Assembly: GCF_047495875.1 (NCBI RefSeq)
Contig: NC_092473.1
Location: 13,855,733-13,919,732, forward strand
DNA from: Pithys albifrons albifrons
Lineage: Eukaryota; Chordata; Aves; Passeriformes; Thamnophilidae
Reading direction: 5' to 3'
DNA length: 64,000 nt
Shown piece after piece: positions 1-16,974 of the stretch (position 1 is its first letter; every line of letters starts with the position of its first letter). Position numbers and translations under genes: made by a program. The notes under the pieces were generated by a model. That model did not search any database. It was not told where the DNA came from and saw only the letters and a program-made list of their open reading frames with translations.

Positions 1-1882
1 TCCTCACGGTGTCTCTGCACGGGTGGGTGCAAACCCCTGTCCAGCCAGCCCCGTGTAAACCCCAAATACCGCTCCTCTGTTGCGTGGCTTCCTCCGGGGA
101 CTGGGAGGAGCCCCCAGCACTCGGCTCTGCCAAGGTTTGGTTATCTCCTCCAAGGATGTTTCCGAACTGCTTGGACTGGCCGGGGAGATAACGGAGCTGC
201 TCCGGGTCCCAATCCCGCCCTGTCTGGCCTTCGGAAAATTCCCATTTTCCTGCCTTGAGAGCCTCTGTGTCGAGCAGGGGCTGGCCAAGCCCCTCTTTCC
301 TGCTGGGGAAGGGGCTGCCAAGCCTCTGTGGGTCACCCCCGGGCAGGACCAGGGCTCAGCCCAGGGGGCACCAGCAGGGAACTGGGTAAAGGGGCTGTGG
401 GGGAAATGAAACACCCAGCGCTGCAGGGAGTGACTGGAGTGCCAAGGACCGAGCAGCCCTCGCTCCTTCCCGCTCCTGGCACAGCCCTGAACTCATCCCT
501 TCGGGGTGGCTTAAACCAGGGAGCAGCAGCACCCCCAGGGAGGGGAGTTTATGCCTCTGAGCATCCAAACCACCTGGAAAAAACCAAAGCACCGCTGTTT
601 TCTTTGGGGCTGTTGAAGCTGGAAAGCACCGCCGTGTGCCCTGCCTCCCACCCCTCCTCCCTGCAGTTGTTTCAGCTGGTGCCCATTTCAGCCAGGTCCT
701 GGTTTCAGCCAAATCGCTATTTCACACATTTTCCCTCTCCTGATCTTTTGCAATGCCAGCAGCAGAGTCCGTGCTGTGCTGATTTCATCCATCCCTCGTG
801 GTGCTGTTCCATCCTCAGGGCTCGGGGCAGAGGTGCCCGGTGGCAGCAGCTTTGAGCCCTCCCTGGGTCACCGTGTGCTGCGTCCCGGGGGCATCAGTGG
901 GGCTGGGACAGGCAGCTCCGGGCTGGGACAGGCAGCTCCGGGCTCATCCATGCCCGTGTTCTTGGCCAGACGAATGTTTGGCAGGGGCTGAACGCGGGAG
1001 GGGAGGGGGTGTGACAGCAGGACTTGTGCTGTGCCTCGGCATTGGGATTTCTCCACATGCAGAAGGCAGGTGATGGAGCTCCTTGGATTTTCTTTTCCCC
1101 AGGCCAGGGACGGAGCTTTGCTAGGAGAGACTTTTTTCCTTCCCCTGTACCGTTTTCAGCTGCCAAAGAAAACGGGACGTGTTGAGGGAGTTCCCAAAAT
1201 AGCCGAGAGCAAGCTGTGAGTAATCCCCGTCTGTCACGCCCTGGCGAGGTGTTTCCCTACATCCATGCATTCCCTCAGCTGGATGGCCAGGGGGCTGTGA
1301 CGCTGCTCTGAGCCCTTCCTGGTCCCGTGGCACCTGGAGGGGCCTCCTGGAAGCTGCTCCATCCGGTGACACCGGGGCAGGTGGTGGGCACCAGGAAGAA
1401 CGGTGGGAGCCCAGCCAGGAGGAGGGATTAGTCACTGGGACTGAGCACTGATGGGATGGGATGGAGGTGTCTCCATGGGGCTTTGGCTCTTCCCACATGA
1501 GAAGTGGGGTAGGAGGAAGTGGATCTGGCCCTGTGGGGATGGAGAGAGGAGGTGTTGCCCTTGGTGGGGCTCCCAGGATGCGAGTGGGGCTGGCTGTGCC
1601 AGCACCAGGGTCTGTGTGTGCCCAGCCAGCTCCTGCCTACTGAGCTCCAGTCGAGTGGGGCAGGAGCTGGTAGCAGGATTTGGAAGCTCCTGGAAACAGG
1701 GAACAATCTCTGAGCTGGGAAGTCCTCAGAGAAACCCCCTCCCCAGCAGAGAGGACGGAGTGGGCTGCAGCACAGGCTGATCCTGGTGGGAGGGATCACT
1801 CGGTGGGGCTGGGAGCTGAGGGTCAACATGTGGTGGGAACAACATGTCCTGACCGACCATGGGGGTCTCTCCCTGTCTCCAG
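1..1882. other. Sequence upstream of the first ARPC1B coding exon
   Basis: No conserved coding sequence is recognisable here. The stretch ends in a good pyrimidine tract and AG (1881-1882) just before the exon carrying the ARPC1B start codon, so it is most likely ARPC1B intron 1, with the 5' UTR exon outside the window or hidden in it. A perfect two-copy tandem repeat with a 20-bp unit (core GGGCTGGGACAGG) lies at about 899-942. Open frames in this stretch have no recognisable similarity and look fortuitous. Confidence 0.5.
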
Positions 1883-1893
1883 CCCATAGGTGA

Positions 1894-6669
<4,776 letters not shown>

Positions 6670-6893
6670 AGGAGCCATCCAGGATGGGCATCCTGGCTGT
6701 TCCTGCTCTGTCACCCCACCTGCTTCCCCCTGCCAGCCCCCTGTGCCACACGAGCCCCCTGTGCCACGATGCCACGAGCACACTCCCTGCTGCCAGCCAG
6801 CCCTGGCGGCTGCTTTCAAAGAAAACAATTTTTTTTACTATTTTTGTTAAAATCCTTCCTGATGCTGGTCATAACATTGCTTAGAAAATAGAA

Positions 6894-6899
6894 AATAAA
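6894..6899 (+). terminator. Polyadenylation signal of ARPC1B
   Basis: A canonical AATAAA lies 225 nt after the ARPC1B stop codon and is the only one in the proximal 3' UTR, so cleavage is expected around 6910-6925. Confidence 0.8.
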
Positions 6900-6924
6900 G
6901 ATTTTCCTGGATAAATCCAAAGAG

Positions 6925-8585
6925 AGGATTTTGCCCTTTTTCAGAACAAGTTCAGTGTGAACATGTGTGTGGTCAGAGCAGATCACGGGGCTGTCCCTCA
7001 TCTCACCGTGGGTGGTCACGTCCTTTCTGCCACCAGTTCTGAGGATAAATCCATTTACTGGAGGTGGCCAGGGATGCAGGTTTCCCATGTTTGGAGCTCT
7101 CCAGACACCAGTCAAGTCCCATCAGGTGCACAATTCCCAACCCTGGGAGCCACCTCGGAGACCTTGGGCTGCCTAACTAATCCTGGCCCTTCCCAGCCTG
7201 TTACCACAGCCTGCCAGGAATTTTGATTGGAGCACCTCTGGCTTCCAACCCCTTCTTATCTCAGACTCAGGTAAGAGCAGCCTCATCTCACAGCTGAAGC
7301 AGAAGGACAAAGCTGTTCCCACCAAGCCAAGGAGCCTTTAAAGGAGCTGTGAGACAGGGGATAAATCTTCCCCCACTTCAGAGCAGGGTTTAATTAACGT
7401 GGGAAACACTGGGCAGGGCCACACACCACAGAGAGGGTATGAAATCACCCTGAAGGAGTTGGTGAGGGCTCTGGCAGAGGCAATACAAGCACCTGGGCAG
7501 GTGTATTGGAGCAGACAGGATGCCCAGCCCCTCCTCTAGCACTGCCAGGTCTAAACTGACTCTCGGTGAGGAAAATCCTAAATTATCACCAAAAGGAAAA
7601 AGAATCTGGGCACTGTAGGGTGGTTACTCCACAGTTCTGGTCCAGGCATTAGCAGGTGTGTTCTACTGGGAAAACATTTTTCAACCCATTTGTTTGTTCA
7701 CCCCACACAAATAAGCCCCAACCTCTTCCTCTTGTGATTCCCACCTTGCTCCATCCCAGGCATCAAGGCCAAAAAGCCCCCCTGCTCTGCTCCACCCACC
7801 TCCCTGTGCTCCAGGAATCACCCAAACTTTGTGTCAGTCTGTCCCCACTGTCAGTTCTTCCCTCTCAGAGTTCCCTCTCCTGGTTCCGCTCCCTCATCAC
7901 GCCCAGCTCCCTGTCCCAGCTCACACCTTGGGCCCAGGGCTGGGCTGGGGGGCAGCTCCAGGGCTCAGGCCATGATCCATGTGCAGAGATGATCCAGCAT
8001 TCCTGTGCCAGGCAGGCAGTTCCTGCTGTGGGCTTGAGCAGCAGGAACTGCTTGGCACATCCCTGTCACCCCCTCGTGCCTGCAGCCAGGCATGGACTGG
8101 GTTACACAGAGCAAACCACAATTCTCATCCTGCATCTCTACAGCAGAAATCCCTCTGCCAGTGACTCCCAGTGCCCTGTCTGAGCCCCGGGGCTGGATCT
8201 CCTCCAGCCTTCCGGGGGTGAGTCTGGGAAGCACTGGTGTCCCAGCCCAGGCTGGCAGAACTCCCCGAGCTCCTCCTGGGGCACAGCAGGTTGGAGCATC
8301 TCCCCTGCACTGGGACAGGACACGGGGCAGGTGACAGCTCAGTGACTGCCCTTCTGACACAGTGACTGGGGCCAGACAGCGCCCTGAGGGTAATTGTTTC
8401 CCCCCTGTGGTAACCAGATTGTGCAAGACATCCATCAAAAACAGCAGGGAAAGCTCCTTCCCATCAGCCTGGAGCATGTGCTGAACCTGGAGCCAAACTC
8501 CACAGCACAAACAGCAGCTGCAGGAGTCCCCCAGCACCCCGAGCTGTGCCCTTCACACACACACACACACACACAAGGCCACAGC
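6925..8585. other. Intergenic region between the convergent ARPC1B and PDAP1 genes
   Basis: I see no conserved coding sequence here. Short open frames are unconvincing. A CA microsatellite at 8554-8575 marks the end of the stretch, next to the presumed PDAP1 3' end. Confidence 0.6.
8554..8575. repeat. (CA)11 microsatellite
   Basis: Eleven perfect CA dinucleotides lie just beyond the likely PDAP1 polyadenylation site. Confidence 0.95.
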
Positions 8586-8603
8586 AGTTCTGATAACTTA
8601 CAG

Positions 8604-8609
8604 TTTAAT
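8604..8609 (-). terminator. Possible PDAP1 polyadenylation signal (ATTAAA)
   Basis: Read on the minus strand this is ATTAAA, the commonest variant signal. It would give a PDAP1 3' UTR of about 780 nt. I saw no AATAAA on the minus strand between here and the PDAP1 stop codon, but the choice of site is inference. Confidence 0.4.
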
Positions 8610-9368
8610 CAGCCAAATATACAAGTTCTGTTGTTGTTTTTTAAACTTGATCAAGTTTTGGTTTGGTTTTTTTTTCATTCCGTCTGGATCTGACACAATA
8701 AATGTTTGTTTTTCTCCTTTGAACAAAGGATGATGTGGTTAAAAACTGGCACTATCCCTAATAAAGAGGAGAAAAAAAATGAAGAGGAGGGAAAAGGGGA
8801 GACTGGCTGCAAGAAAGGAGGGATGAATCTGGGAAGGAACGGCACTCCAGATGTCCATGAAGTCAGGCTCCCAGCTTATACTGCAACGCCCTGCAGCACA
8901 ATTCGATGGGCTCTTTGCCCAACTGGATTCCTCAGATACATTATCCTTTGGGATTTCATACCAAGTCGGTTCCCCACCCCATGCCCCACCCCACAACGAC
9001 CCCACAATCTATTTTCTTGCAATCTAGCATTTGAAGCACCTCCCCTCCCACACAGCTCCCTCCCCCCTGCCCGGCCCCCCCATCTACGACTTCTTGATCC
9101 TAAAAACAGCAAAAACATTCGTGTTTCCGAACTGTTACAGGGAACTGCTGTTCAGCACAGCTCTGCACTGCAGAGAGCAGCTGCCCCTAACCCCAAATGG
9201 AAATCTGTGCCAGGATGAGGACAAACACATCGTCAGTGTCTCTTGGAGGTGGAGGTGACGGTGATGCCACGGGACACCCTGGGTGGCATCACTGGAAGGC
9301 GACACGGCAGAGCTCGGGCAGGACTGGGCACAGTTCCCTGGTGTTTCCTCCTCTTGCATGGCCTGTGC

Positions 9369-12300
9369 TTACTTGTTAAGGGATAGTGACTGCAGTCTCT
9401 TGCCTGCCATGGCCGCTTCGTCTTTTGCTGTGGGAGGAAAACAAAGTTTCACCATTTCACAGGGCAGGGACCGGGGTGGGTTCACAACCCCAGGGACCAA
9501 AATCCTGCCAGTAAAGGAAAAAATCCCACCCTCCCCATCAACCCCTGGTAGATCCTCTCCAGAGGAAAGAGGCACAACCATGCCTGGAGTGTTCCCTTCT
9601 ATCCCTGGCCTCTCTCTAACACAGCCACAAATCACCCTGATGGTGATGCCCAAATTTCTCTGTGGAAGCCAAAGACGAGCTGTGCTTGTCAGACTTCTGG
9701 TTCATACCTACCAGAGCTATGGAGAAAGGCCAGGAAGGGAAGGAGTGCTGCAGATTAATTCCCTGGGCAGCTCAGACCCCCAGCATGCAAAGAGGGTAAC
9801 TCACACCCAGGAACCCGCTAAACTCCCAAACTGGAGCCAGCATTTGTTGGGAGGTGAGGGACAATATGGATGCCAAGAGCAATTCCTTTCTCTCTTCCCC
9901 TGCTCCCTGTTCAGGTGTCGAAGAGCTTTATAAATCAAGAGCTTCAAGACAACAACTGAACCTGGTTTTGCTGAGGGGAGTTGTGACAACACTCAGCAAC
10001 ACCACACAGGCTCAGGAGATGAGGGATTAGCAGGAGTGACACGAGAAATGATGGCTCTTGGCACTTCAGCCATGGCACAAGAAGTAGGAGGATGTGATTA
10101 ATTGTTCTCTAACCTTTTCTTTCCTCTTCCTTCTTCCTGGCAGCTTCTTCCCTTTGCTTCCGGATGATGGCGAGTCGGGCCAGGTCTGCCTTGGCTTGCT
10201 CTGTTTTCCCAGCAAGGTGCATTTTCATGTATCTTTCTTTTGCCTTTTGTTTCTCTATTTCCTCTCTGTTTGAGGGAACAGTCACAGAGTCACCAGAGTA
10301 TCCAGGGACCCCAAAGGGACAGGCAGAGTGGGGGAGGCTTCTGACTGGGAAGGGTGGTGAGGACAGACATGGATCAACCACCCAAAATGGGGGGTCTTTC
10401 ACCATAGTTCAGGCACAGCTTCCACCTATTGCAGGGTTTGAACAGGGATGAGAGCAGAGGTTATTTCTGCCTTCCTTCAGCTAAATAAGGATGTGAACAC
10501 ACACAGAGGCCAAACCATCAGTCCCAGACCACAAGGACATGCTCTTCCCAGCCTTATCCTAAAAGCTGTACTGCTGAAGAAATCAATCCCAAATAAAACA
10601 AGCTTAAATCTTCCTCTCCAAAATTCGCCATTGCTAACTGGAAATAAAAGATTAAACTTAAGTTTTCATCTTATTCATCTGCTCAAGACAAAAATTTCAG
10701 CACGATGCCTGGATTCTGGGGAACCACTCCCTGGCACCAGGGCACCTTCTGCAGTGAGATTAAAGTGGACTCAAGGTGACCTCTGGCAAATGGAATTCTG
10801 TTACATCTGATTTTTGGCACAAAAATTCAGGGAAGGAATAGCCTAAATTCCTTTCATAGCAATGTGGCTTCAGGATTTCAGTTATTTTTTGGCATAAAAC
10901 TTCATGAAAGGAATGACCTAAATCCCTTTCTCTTAATGCATCCTGGCTCCAGGATGGCCACAGCTGCTCCCAGGGGACAGGCAACTTGTGTGAAGTTTGT
11001 AAGGAATCACATTTTGAGCACAGAGAGCCCTGCTTGGCAGTTTGCTGCTGTTCAGTGTCTGTTTTAGGCACCAACACACAGCAGGGAAACACCTCCCCGT
11101 GTCACCAGCAAGGATGAATTGCAGGGATGCACCAACTCCCAGGGAGGCAGCAGGACAGACTCACCTCTCTCGTCGTGAGAGCTCCTTGGGTCCATCCAGG
11201 TCCAGCTGAGTTACTTTTTTGGTGGCCTGAACGACACGATTGGGGTTCTCGATGTCTATCAACCCTTCCACTCCTTTGCGCTTTTGCTGCGGATCAAGAA
11301 CAGGGGGAGGTTAAACAGCTCTCACACCCTGCACTGTTCTGTCCCAGAGCTCTCCAAACACACTGCAAAGCACCCCAAAAGCACAACTCAAGACTTTCCT
11401 ACCAGCCAGCAAAGCCATTTATGAACCAGGATTGTTACCTTGGCATTCAGGCCTTTCTTAAAATCTTCTTGTCTTCCTATTTTGGTTATAAACATACACA
11501 AGTTTTCATTCTGAGCACAAAATGCTGTCCAAGTCAGGCTTTTTGGGCTTCTAGAAATAGTTCTTCCATAAAAAATTTATTATGGGTAGCTCTCCAAGAG
11601 AGCTCTGAGACAAGAGCATGAATCCCCCCAAAACCAGAATCCTGAGAATGACAGTACCTGATAATCCTCATCATCTTCATCACTTTCATCTGAATCTAAA
11701 GACTTCTTCTCCTTTTTGGGGTCCCCTGTTGCTCCTTCACCTCCTTCTTCTTGCTCCTCTTCTTCCTACAAAACCACAGGGAATCAGAGGAAATGTATGT
11801 CAATACAAATCCCAAATCCAGCTCTTAAATGAGCCCATTTTGGAGGGATGAGAGACAGCTCTGAGCACTGGTGTTCCCAACATGGCCTTTTTGTCACAGA
11901 ACAAGAGCTCACCCTCAAGGGTCAGTGTGACCACCTGTCCCATCATGTCACCTCCAAACAACTCTGCTCTTCCCTCCAAGAGGAAAATGCTTGTCAAAGT
12001 CACAACTGGCACTTCACTTTCCCCAAATTAAAGCTCCCCAGGAGAATTCTGACCAGTGCACAATATCCCAGAGATTGGGAACTACCTGGATGCAGCACGG
12101 AGTTGGATCCCATCCTGGGTCTACATAAACAACTAGAGAAGAGCAAATTGACAACCATCAACCAGAACATTTCTATCAAAGAAATTCCAGCCTTTTTAGC
12201 ACAGCTTCCTCCAGCCAGAAGTCAGGGAATTAATTTCTGGATCATCAGAAGTTAAGATTAGAAGAACCAACATGGGTGTGAACAGTTTTACCACTGCCAA

Positions 12301-15300
12301 TATCCCTCATCAAGCAACTGGCAAAGGGGACAATCAAGGGGCAGCAAGAGAAACAGTTTTGTTAATTGTGGAGGTTTTTATAATTTCCTTAATAAAACAG
12401 TGTTAGATGTAACCACCACTATATGATATGGATTATCACAAAAATATATCCTTCTCTAAAGAGCAGCTCTCTGGTTTGTTGAGAAACAAGACACACATTT
12501 CAAGTGGGTCCTGCTTTTCTGTTCCATTTCCAGCTGGTGTTTTTATTAACAACATGGGAGCAGAAAACACTTAAACAGTTTGTGAATGAGATCACACTGG
12601 TAGGAGTTGGAATCATTTTGGAAAACAGGATCAGACTCATAAGTGGTTTCAGAATTTGGAAATATGGCATGAAACCAAGAAGGTGGAATCAGAAACTAAC
12701 CAAGAGGAGTTACACTTTGGAAGAAGAAATCCAACACCAAGCTGGAATATGTGGCTAAGCAGCAAACCAAACAATCATCTCCAGTTCCAGCTGGGCAGAA
12801 CATTAAAAAGGAGTCACCACTAAGACTCAGAACTGCCTGAGAGAGTCATCTCAGAGGTATTCATCAGTATTTCCTACACAGGGTGTAATTACCCTCCTGT
12901 GGTCAGTGCTGTGAGGCCTCAGCTGGAATTGTGTGTTTGGGCTTGGGCAGCACTTTCAGAAAGTCACAAAGAGCAGTCAGAGTGTCACCACAGCTGGGAC
13001 AACCTGGGAATCCAGACAGAAGTGCTGCAAAAAGCAGCCATGGCTTTTAGGACACCAGTCAGGTCATGGAAGCAGGAGGAGCTGTTACAGTGCAGTGCTG
13101 GGGCACAGAAACACACCCAAAAAGGCCTCACGCCAGAAAACTCTGTTATCTCTCCCTACGAGTCTGAGGCAAACAAGAAAATCATGTTTACAGGAAGAAG
13201 TCAAAGGAGTTTTGTCCTTTTCAGTCTAGAAGAGGGCAAATGTAATAATTTCAACACACAATAACATGTTAAGATATGAGCCCTTGTTCTCCAAAGCCAA
13301 GATGCAGAACAAGGATAAAAAAAAAAACTGGCTGAGACTGGAGACTGGAATGATGGAATAGGGGGAGAAAGGATCTCCAGAGCTGCTCTGTAATCAGCTT
13401 CCCTGTCCCTTATCCTTCAAATTGTGAGCTGGATGGACCACCAGGCCTCAGCAACTAGGCTGGATGACACCCTGAAGGCTCCCTAGCTGGGAATATTCAG
13501 AATCCATACTGTGATGGCTACTGTTGGAATGACCTGCAACACTTGGCTGAGCTGCCACTGCTGCTGAATTACGAGTAATCAGGCTGGACAACCCAGGAAT
13601 TGTGTCAGGAAGCACACACTGGAGGCGAACACATACCCTTGCCTTTTGCTTTTCTGCTTGGAGTTGGGCATCAATCTCTTCAGGACTCGTGTACTGCCTT
13701 GCTCGGCCTTTGTGGCCTCCTTTTCTACCTGCAGAAAATAATAAAATTAACAAATGGGTTAGTGATGAACTTCCAGAAAGGCCTGTTCCTCCTGCAGAAC
13801 CCTCTGGATTTTCAGTGCAGACTGGACAAACCAAAACAGCTCCTCTGATGGAACCTGAGCAACAAAAACCCCCATACTGGACTTGGTGAAATGGTACCAG
13901 ATTTTGGGGTAAAATGCAGAGAGAATTGGGATTATTCACACCAATTATTCATACCACCCTCCCCTGCCTGCACTCGGGGCCTCTCTGATTCCCTTCCCGG
14001 GCTGGTGAGGGGTGCTCAGTCCCAGAGCAGGTCCCAGTTCCCTGCACAGGAGGAATCAGTGTGTTCCTGTGGTTACAATATTCCCAAAGCTTGGCCCCAC
14101 AGCCCCTCCTCTGCTCTGAGGCTGTGCCAGGGGAAAAGAGGAAGCTCACTGGACAAAGGCTTTGGGAATTACAATAAGAGCTGAAGAGGTACTAAAAGGA
14201 GCCTCCATGTTTTACTGTTTTATAAGGAAAAATAAAAACAAGCTCCAGGAACCAGGAAGGAGAGTCAGTGTGGCTGGGACCTGCCCCAAGCTTCAAATCC
14301 TGTTATTAATGAACTGCTGAAGCCATTAATGCTTCCTCCAAGTGTCTGCTCTATGTCCTTCCAGCCCAAAGAACTGGGGAGCACGTTGGACAGTCAGTCC
14401 ACAGCCTGGAGTGAGGGAGAGGGGCAGGCAACAAGCAAACAGCTCTGGCAAGGGAGCTCCCTGTTACTGCAGGAGTCTGGAAGTCCCATGGAAGGAGAAG
14501 GAAACCCTGGCTCTCTGTCACCCTCCTCACTTCACCTGTTCAGGACAACAGGAACCTTATGGTGACAGGGAGGGATGAGGGGGATCATCCCTCCCTCCTT
14601 GGACTGGGTGGGATCCATGGGAGGTCTGTCACTGCTCTGCCACTGTGTGCTGCTGGACTGGAAGGGACTGGGATGGACTGGGAGCACCAATGCAGGCAGC
14701 CCCTGTGGGCTGGGAGCTGCAGAGATCCCCCATTTTCTGACCAGTCCTCCTGACTCAGCACAGACAAACTCACACGTTTCAGCACAGCAAAAGCAGAGCT
14801 GTGGAATAAACTATCCCAAATCCCTTACAGAGACTCCTGAGATGTTTCACCATGAGAAATATGGAAGAACAGCCACCAGACTCTTCTCCATGCCCTCTCC
14901 TGGGCTCTCACACCACAAGCACAACTTGCTGCACCCACAGACAGGTGTTTTCTGTTTGTCTGTTCCCACCATCCCACGTGGCCGCACTGACACCCCCTGG
15001 GAAGGGGGATCTGCCACGGGAATGCTCATGGGGAGATGTTACCTCACTGCTTAGCCCGTGACATCACTGCAACAACAGAAAAGAACCTCTCTGACACACC
15101 AAAAGGGGCCAGGCAGCTGCTCCTCCACAATTCCACACTGGGCCGGGGACTGAGGAACACAAAACCCTCATTACTGCAAACAAACAGTGGTGATCCAGGG
15201 GGGGAGCAACTGGAGAGAAATTATTTTACATTAAAAGCCTGAAAAGAAGCAAAGGGAAGAGTGAAGACCTTCAGAGGGGCCATGGGGAGTTGAGGGAGTG

Positions 15301-16680
15301 CAGGGCCAGGGAGATCAAACCTCAGTCACACACAGGCAGTGCTGCTCCTACACCTGCCCCTGACCAGCCCTGTGCCTCAGTTTTCCCATCTATAAAACAG
15401 GGATAATGATTCTTTTCCTCCTTTGTGAAGCATTTTTAAAATGTCTTCACCTGCAGCAAAGCCCACCAGTGCCCAAGGGGGCACACCTTCAAACACCTCT
15501 GTTTTCAGCTTTAAACAGCAAAATTAAGGGATTTAAATGAAAGAGAATAGAAGGACAGTGATGGAATCACTTCTTTTTTAAATTCAGCTATTGAAAAAAA
15601 TAATCAGAAATGGTCCTGTAACAACATTTATTATTGGCTGGGTAATTCGCCCCTTTTATATTAAACAGTGAGTGACAAAACCCACTGTCTGCCAGCAATC
15701 CACTAATTCCCACTGACCTGGGGGGGGAATGAGCAAAGACCCCTCTTTTCCCCAAAAAAGGTTTCAACCAAGCATTTAAAGAGCAGAAAATTCTGTGTTA
15801 TGGGCTATTTAAATATGGACAGCGGGGTTATAACCCCCCACAAAAACCTTCACAAAGACCACGTGGAAGCCCCAGCGCTGTGCAAAGGGGCACAGAACGA
15901 GGCTGTGGAAGGGAAGGTGAGCAGGGAATGGGGCTGGAGCCTGGGAATGCCGATGGAGCACAGGGCAGGGACCGGGAGGGCTGGTCCGGGCTCTGCGGGA
16001 GCCAATTATGCAGATGGTGCCTGTGCAGAAGGTTCTGGGTGGATCCAGCCCGGCCGTGACAGCCTCGCCAGCGCCTCATTCCCTGAATCACACGAGGAGC
16101 AAGTCGGTGCCCGCTGAGGAACACCCGAACCGCGGCCACATCAAAGCAGCTGCGCCCGCAGCCCCCGAGCCTCCAAACCCCCTCCCCGAGCCCCCTGCCC
16201 AGTGCCGGGACTGTCCCGAACCCCCCAAACCCCTCCCTGTGCCCCCTGCCCATCGCCGGGGCTGCCCCGAACCCCTCCCCGAGCCCCCTGCCCATCGCCG
16301 GGACTGCCCCGTGCCCCCTGCCCATCGCCGGAGCCCCCGGAGCCCCCGGTACCGCCGGTCTGAGCCGTCCCGGGGCCCCGCTCCCACCCTGCGGGAGCAC
16401 ATGGAGCAATCCCCGGGCACACCGGGGGTTCCTGCGGCCCTGCCCCGCTTGGGGGGGATCAGAACGGGTCCCCACGGCCCGCGGGGAGGGGCCGGGGACT
16501 GAACACGAGCGATCCCCGGTACCGCGGAGAGGGACCCCCCGAGCTGCCCCGGGCCGGGCAGAGCGGCGGAACCGGAGCCCCCGCAGCATCCCCGCACGGC
16601 GGGGCCGGAGGGGCCCGCACGCCGCCCCCGTGCCCCGCGCCCCCTCCCCGGCCCGGCGCGGCCCCTCCACCTTTCGGCAT
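9369..16680 (-). CDS. PDAP1: 28 kDa heat- and acid-stable phosphoprotein (PDGFA-associated protein 1)
   Basis: This small, highly charged phosphoprotein is described as binding PDGF-A and being linked to translation and growth control. Coding exons on the minus strand, 5' to 3', are 16680-16671, 13728-13637, 11765-11658, 11286-11165, 10265-10114 and 9427-9369. The joined frame is 543 nt, 180 aa; human is 181 by recall. The first coding exon is only 10 nt (ATGCCGAAAG), and its donor GTGGAG is weak. Splicing there gives [11 protein letters not shown], one glycine fewer than the human MPKGG start. Visible landmarks are [16 protein letters not shown], an acidic stretch (EEEEQEEGG, then [15 protein letters not shown]) with casein-kinase-like serines, the basic [17 protein letters not shown], a long helical [20 protein letters not shown] segment, and the end [11 protein letters not shown]. 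It is head-to-head with BUD31 and probably shares its CpG island. Confidence 0.95.
10808..10953. repeat. Imperfect tandem duplication in a PDAP1 intron
   Basis: Two adjacent copies of about 70 bp share TTTTTGGCAYAAAA, GGAAKGAATRRCCTAAAT and CTTTC, and both end in TGGCTYCAGGA. The duplication lies in the intron between exons 11286-11165 and 10265-10114. Confidence 0.6.
12895..13085 (+). mobile_element. Possible degraded CR1 body fragment
   Basis: The stretch starting GTGAGGCCTCAGCTGGAATTG, then TGTTTGGGCT, resembles the internal part of avian CR1 LINEs, where GAGGCCTCACCTGGA is followed by TGTGTCCAGTTTTGGG. Similarity fades after about 150 bp. It lies in a PDAP1 intron. A repeat-library comparison would decide it. 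Confidence 0.35.
15300..15450 (+). mobile_element. Ancient MIR/CORE-SINE-like fragment
   Basis: The core TGTGCCTCAGTTTTCCCATC, then TATAAAACAGGGATAATGAT, matches the MIR core (TGCCTCAGTTTCCYCATCTG, then TAAAATGGGGATAATAA) with few differences. The element lies in PDAP1 intron 1 in the + orientation. Such elements predate the split of birds and mammals, so survival of the core here is notable. Confidence 0.65.
16150..16350. repeat. GC-rich minisatellite in PDAP1 intron 1
   Basis: About four imperfect units carry CCCTCCCCGAGCCCCCTGCC followed by CATCGCCGGGRCTGCCCCG. They sit inside the CpG island close to the first PDAP1 exon and keep long frames open on both strands without encoding a recognisable protein. 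Confidence 0.75.
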
Positions 16681-16808
16681 CGCGGCGATGGCGGCGCGGC
16701 CCCCCCGGCCCGAGCGGCGCCCCGGAACCGGAACGGGACCCGCCCCCGCCTCAGGGCCCCAACGCGGGGCCACCCCCGCGCCGCTCCCGGGCCCGCGGGA
16801 GGGACACG

Positions 16809-16845
16809 CAGCGGGAACGGGGCGGGAACGGGGCGGGAACGGGAC
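16809..16845 (+). repeat. Three 11-bp CGGGAACGGGG units, G-quadruplex-like
   Basis: Three tandem copies of GCGGGAACGGG give closely spaced G-runs with loops of one to three bases. They lie within the divergent PDAP1/BUD31 promoter, upstream of PDAP1 on its non-coding strand. Confidence 0.75.
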
Positions 16846-16974
16846 TGTCCCGGCACGGCTCGGGCCGGTCCGGCGGCGGCAGAAGCGGCGGCGCCGGCGG
16901 GGCAGCCCGAGGGGGCGGGGCCGAGGAGCGAGGACCCCGCGTGACGACGGCGGCGCGACCGGAGCGGCTGCTGA

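Noticed and set aside
15828..16856. A 342-codon open frame on the minus strand around the PDAP1 first exon.
   Set aside because: It overlaps the PDAP1 first coding exon in another frame and the CpG-island minisatellite. The protein would be low-complexity and matches nothing recognisable.
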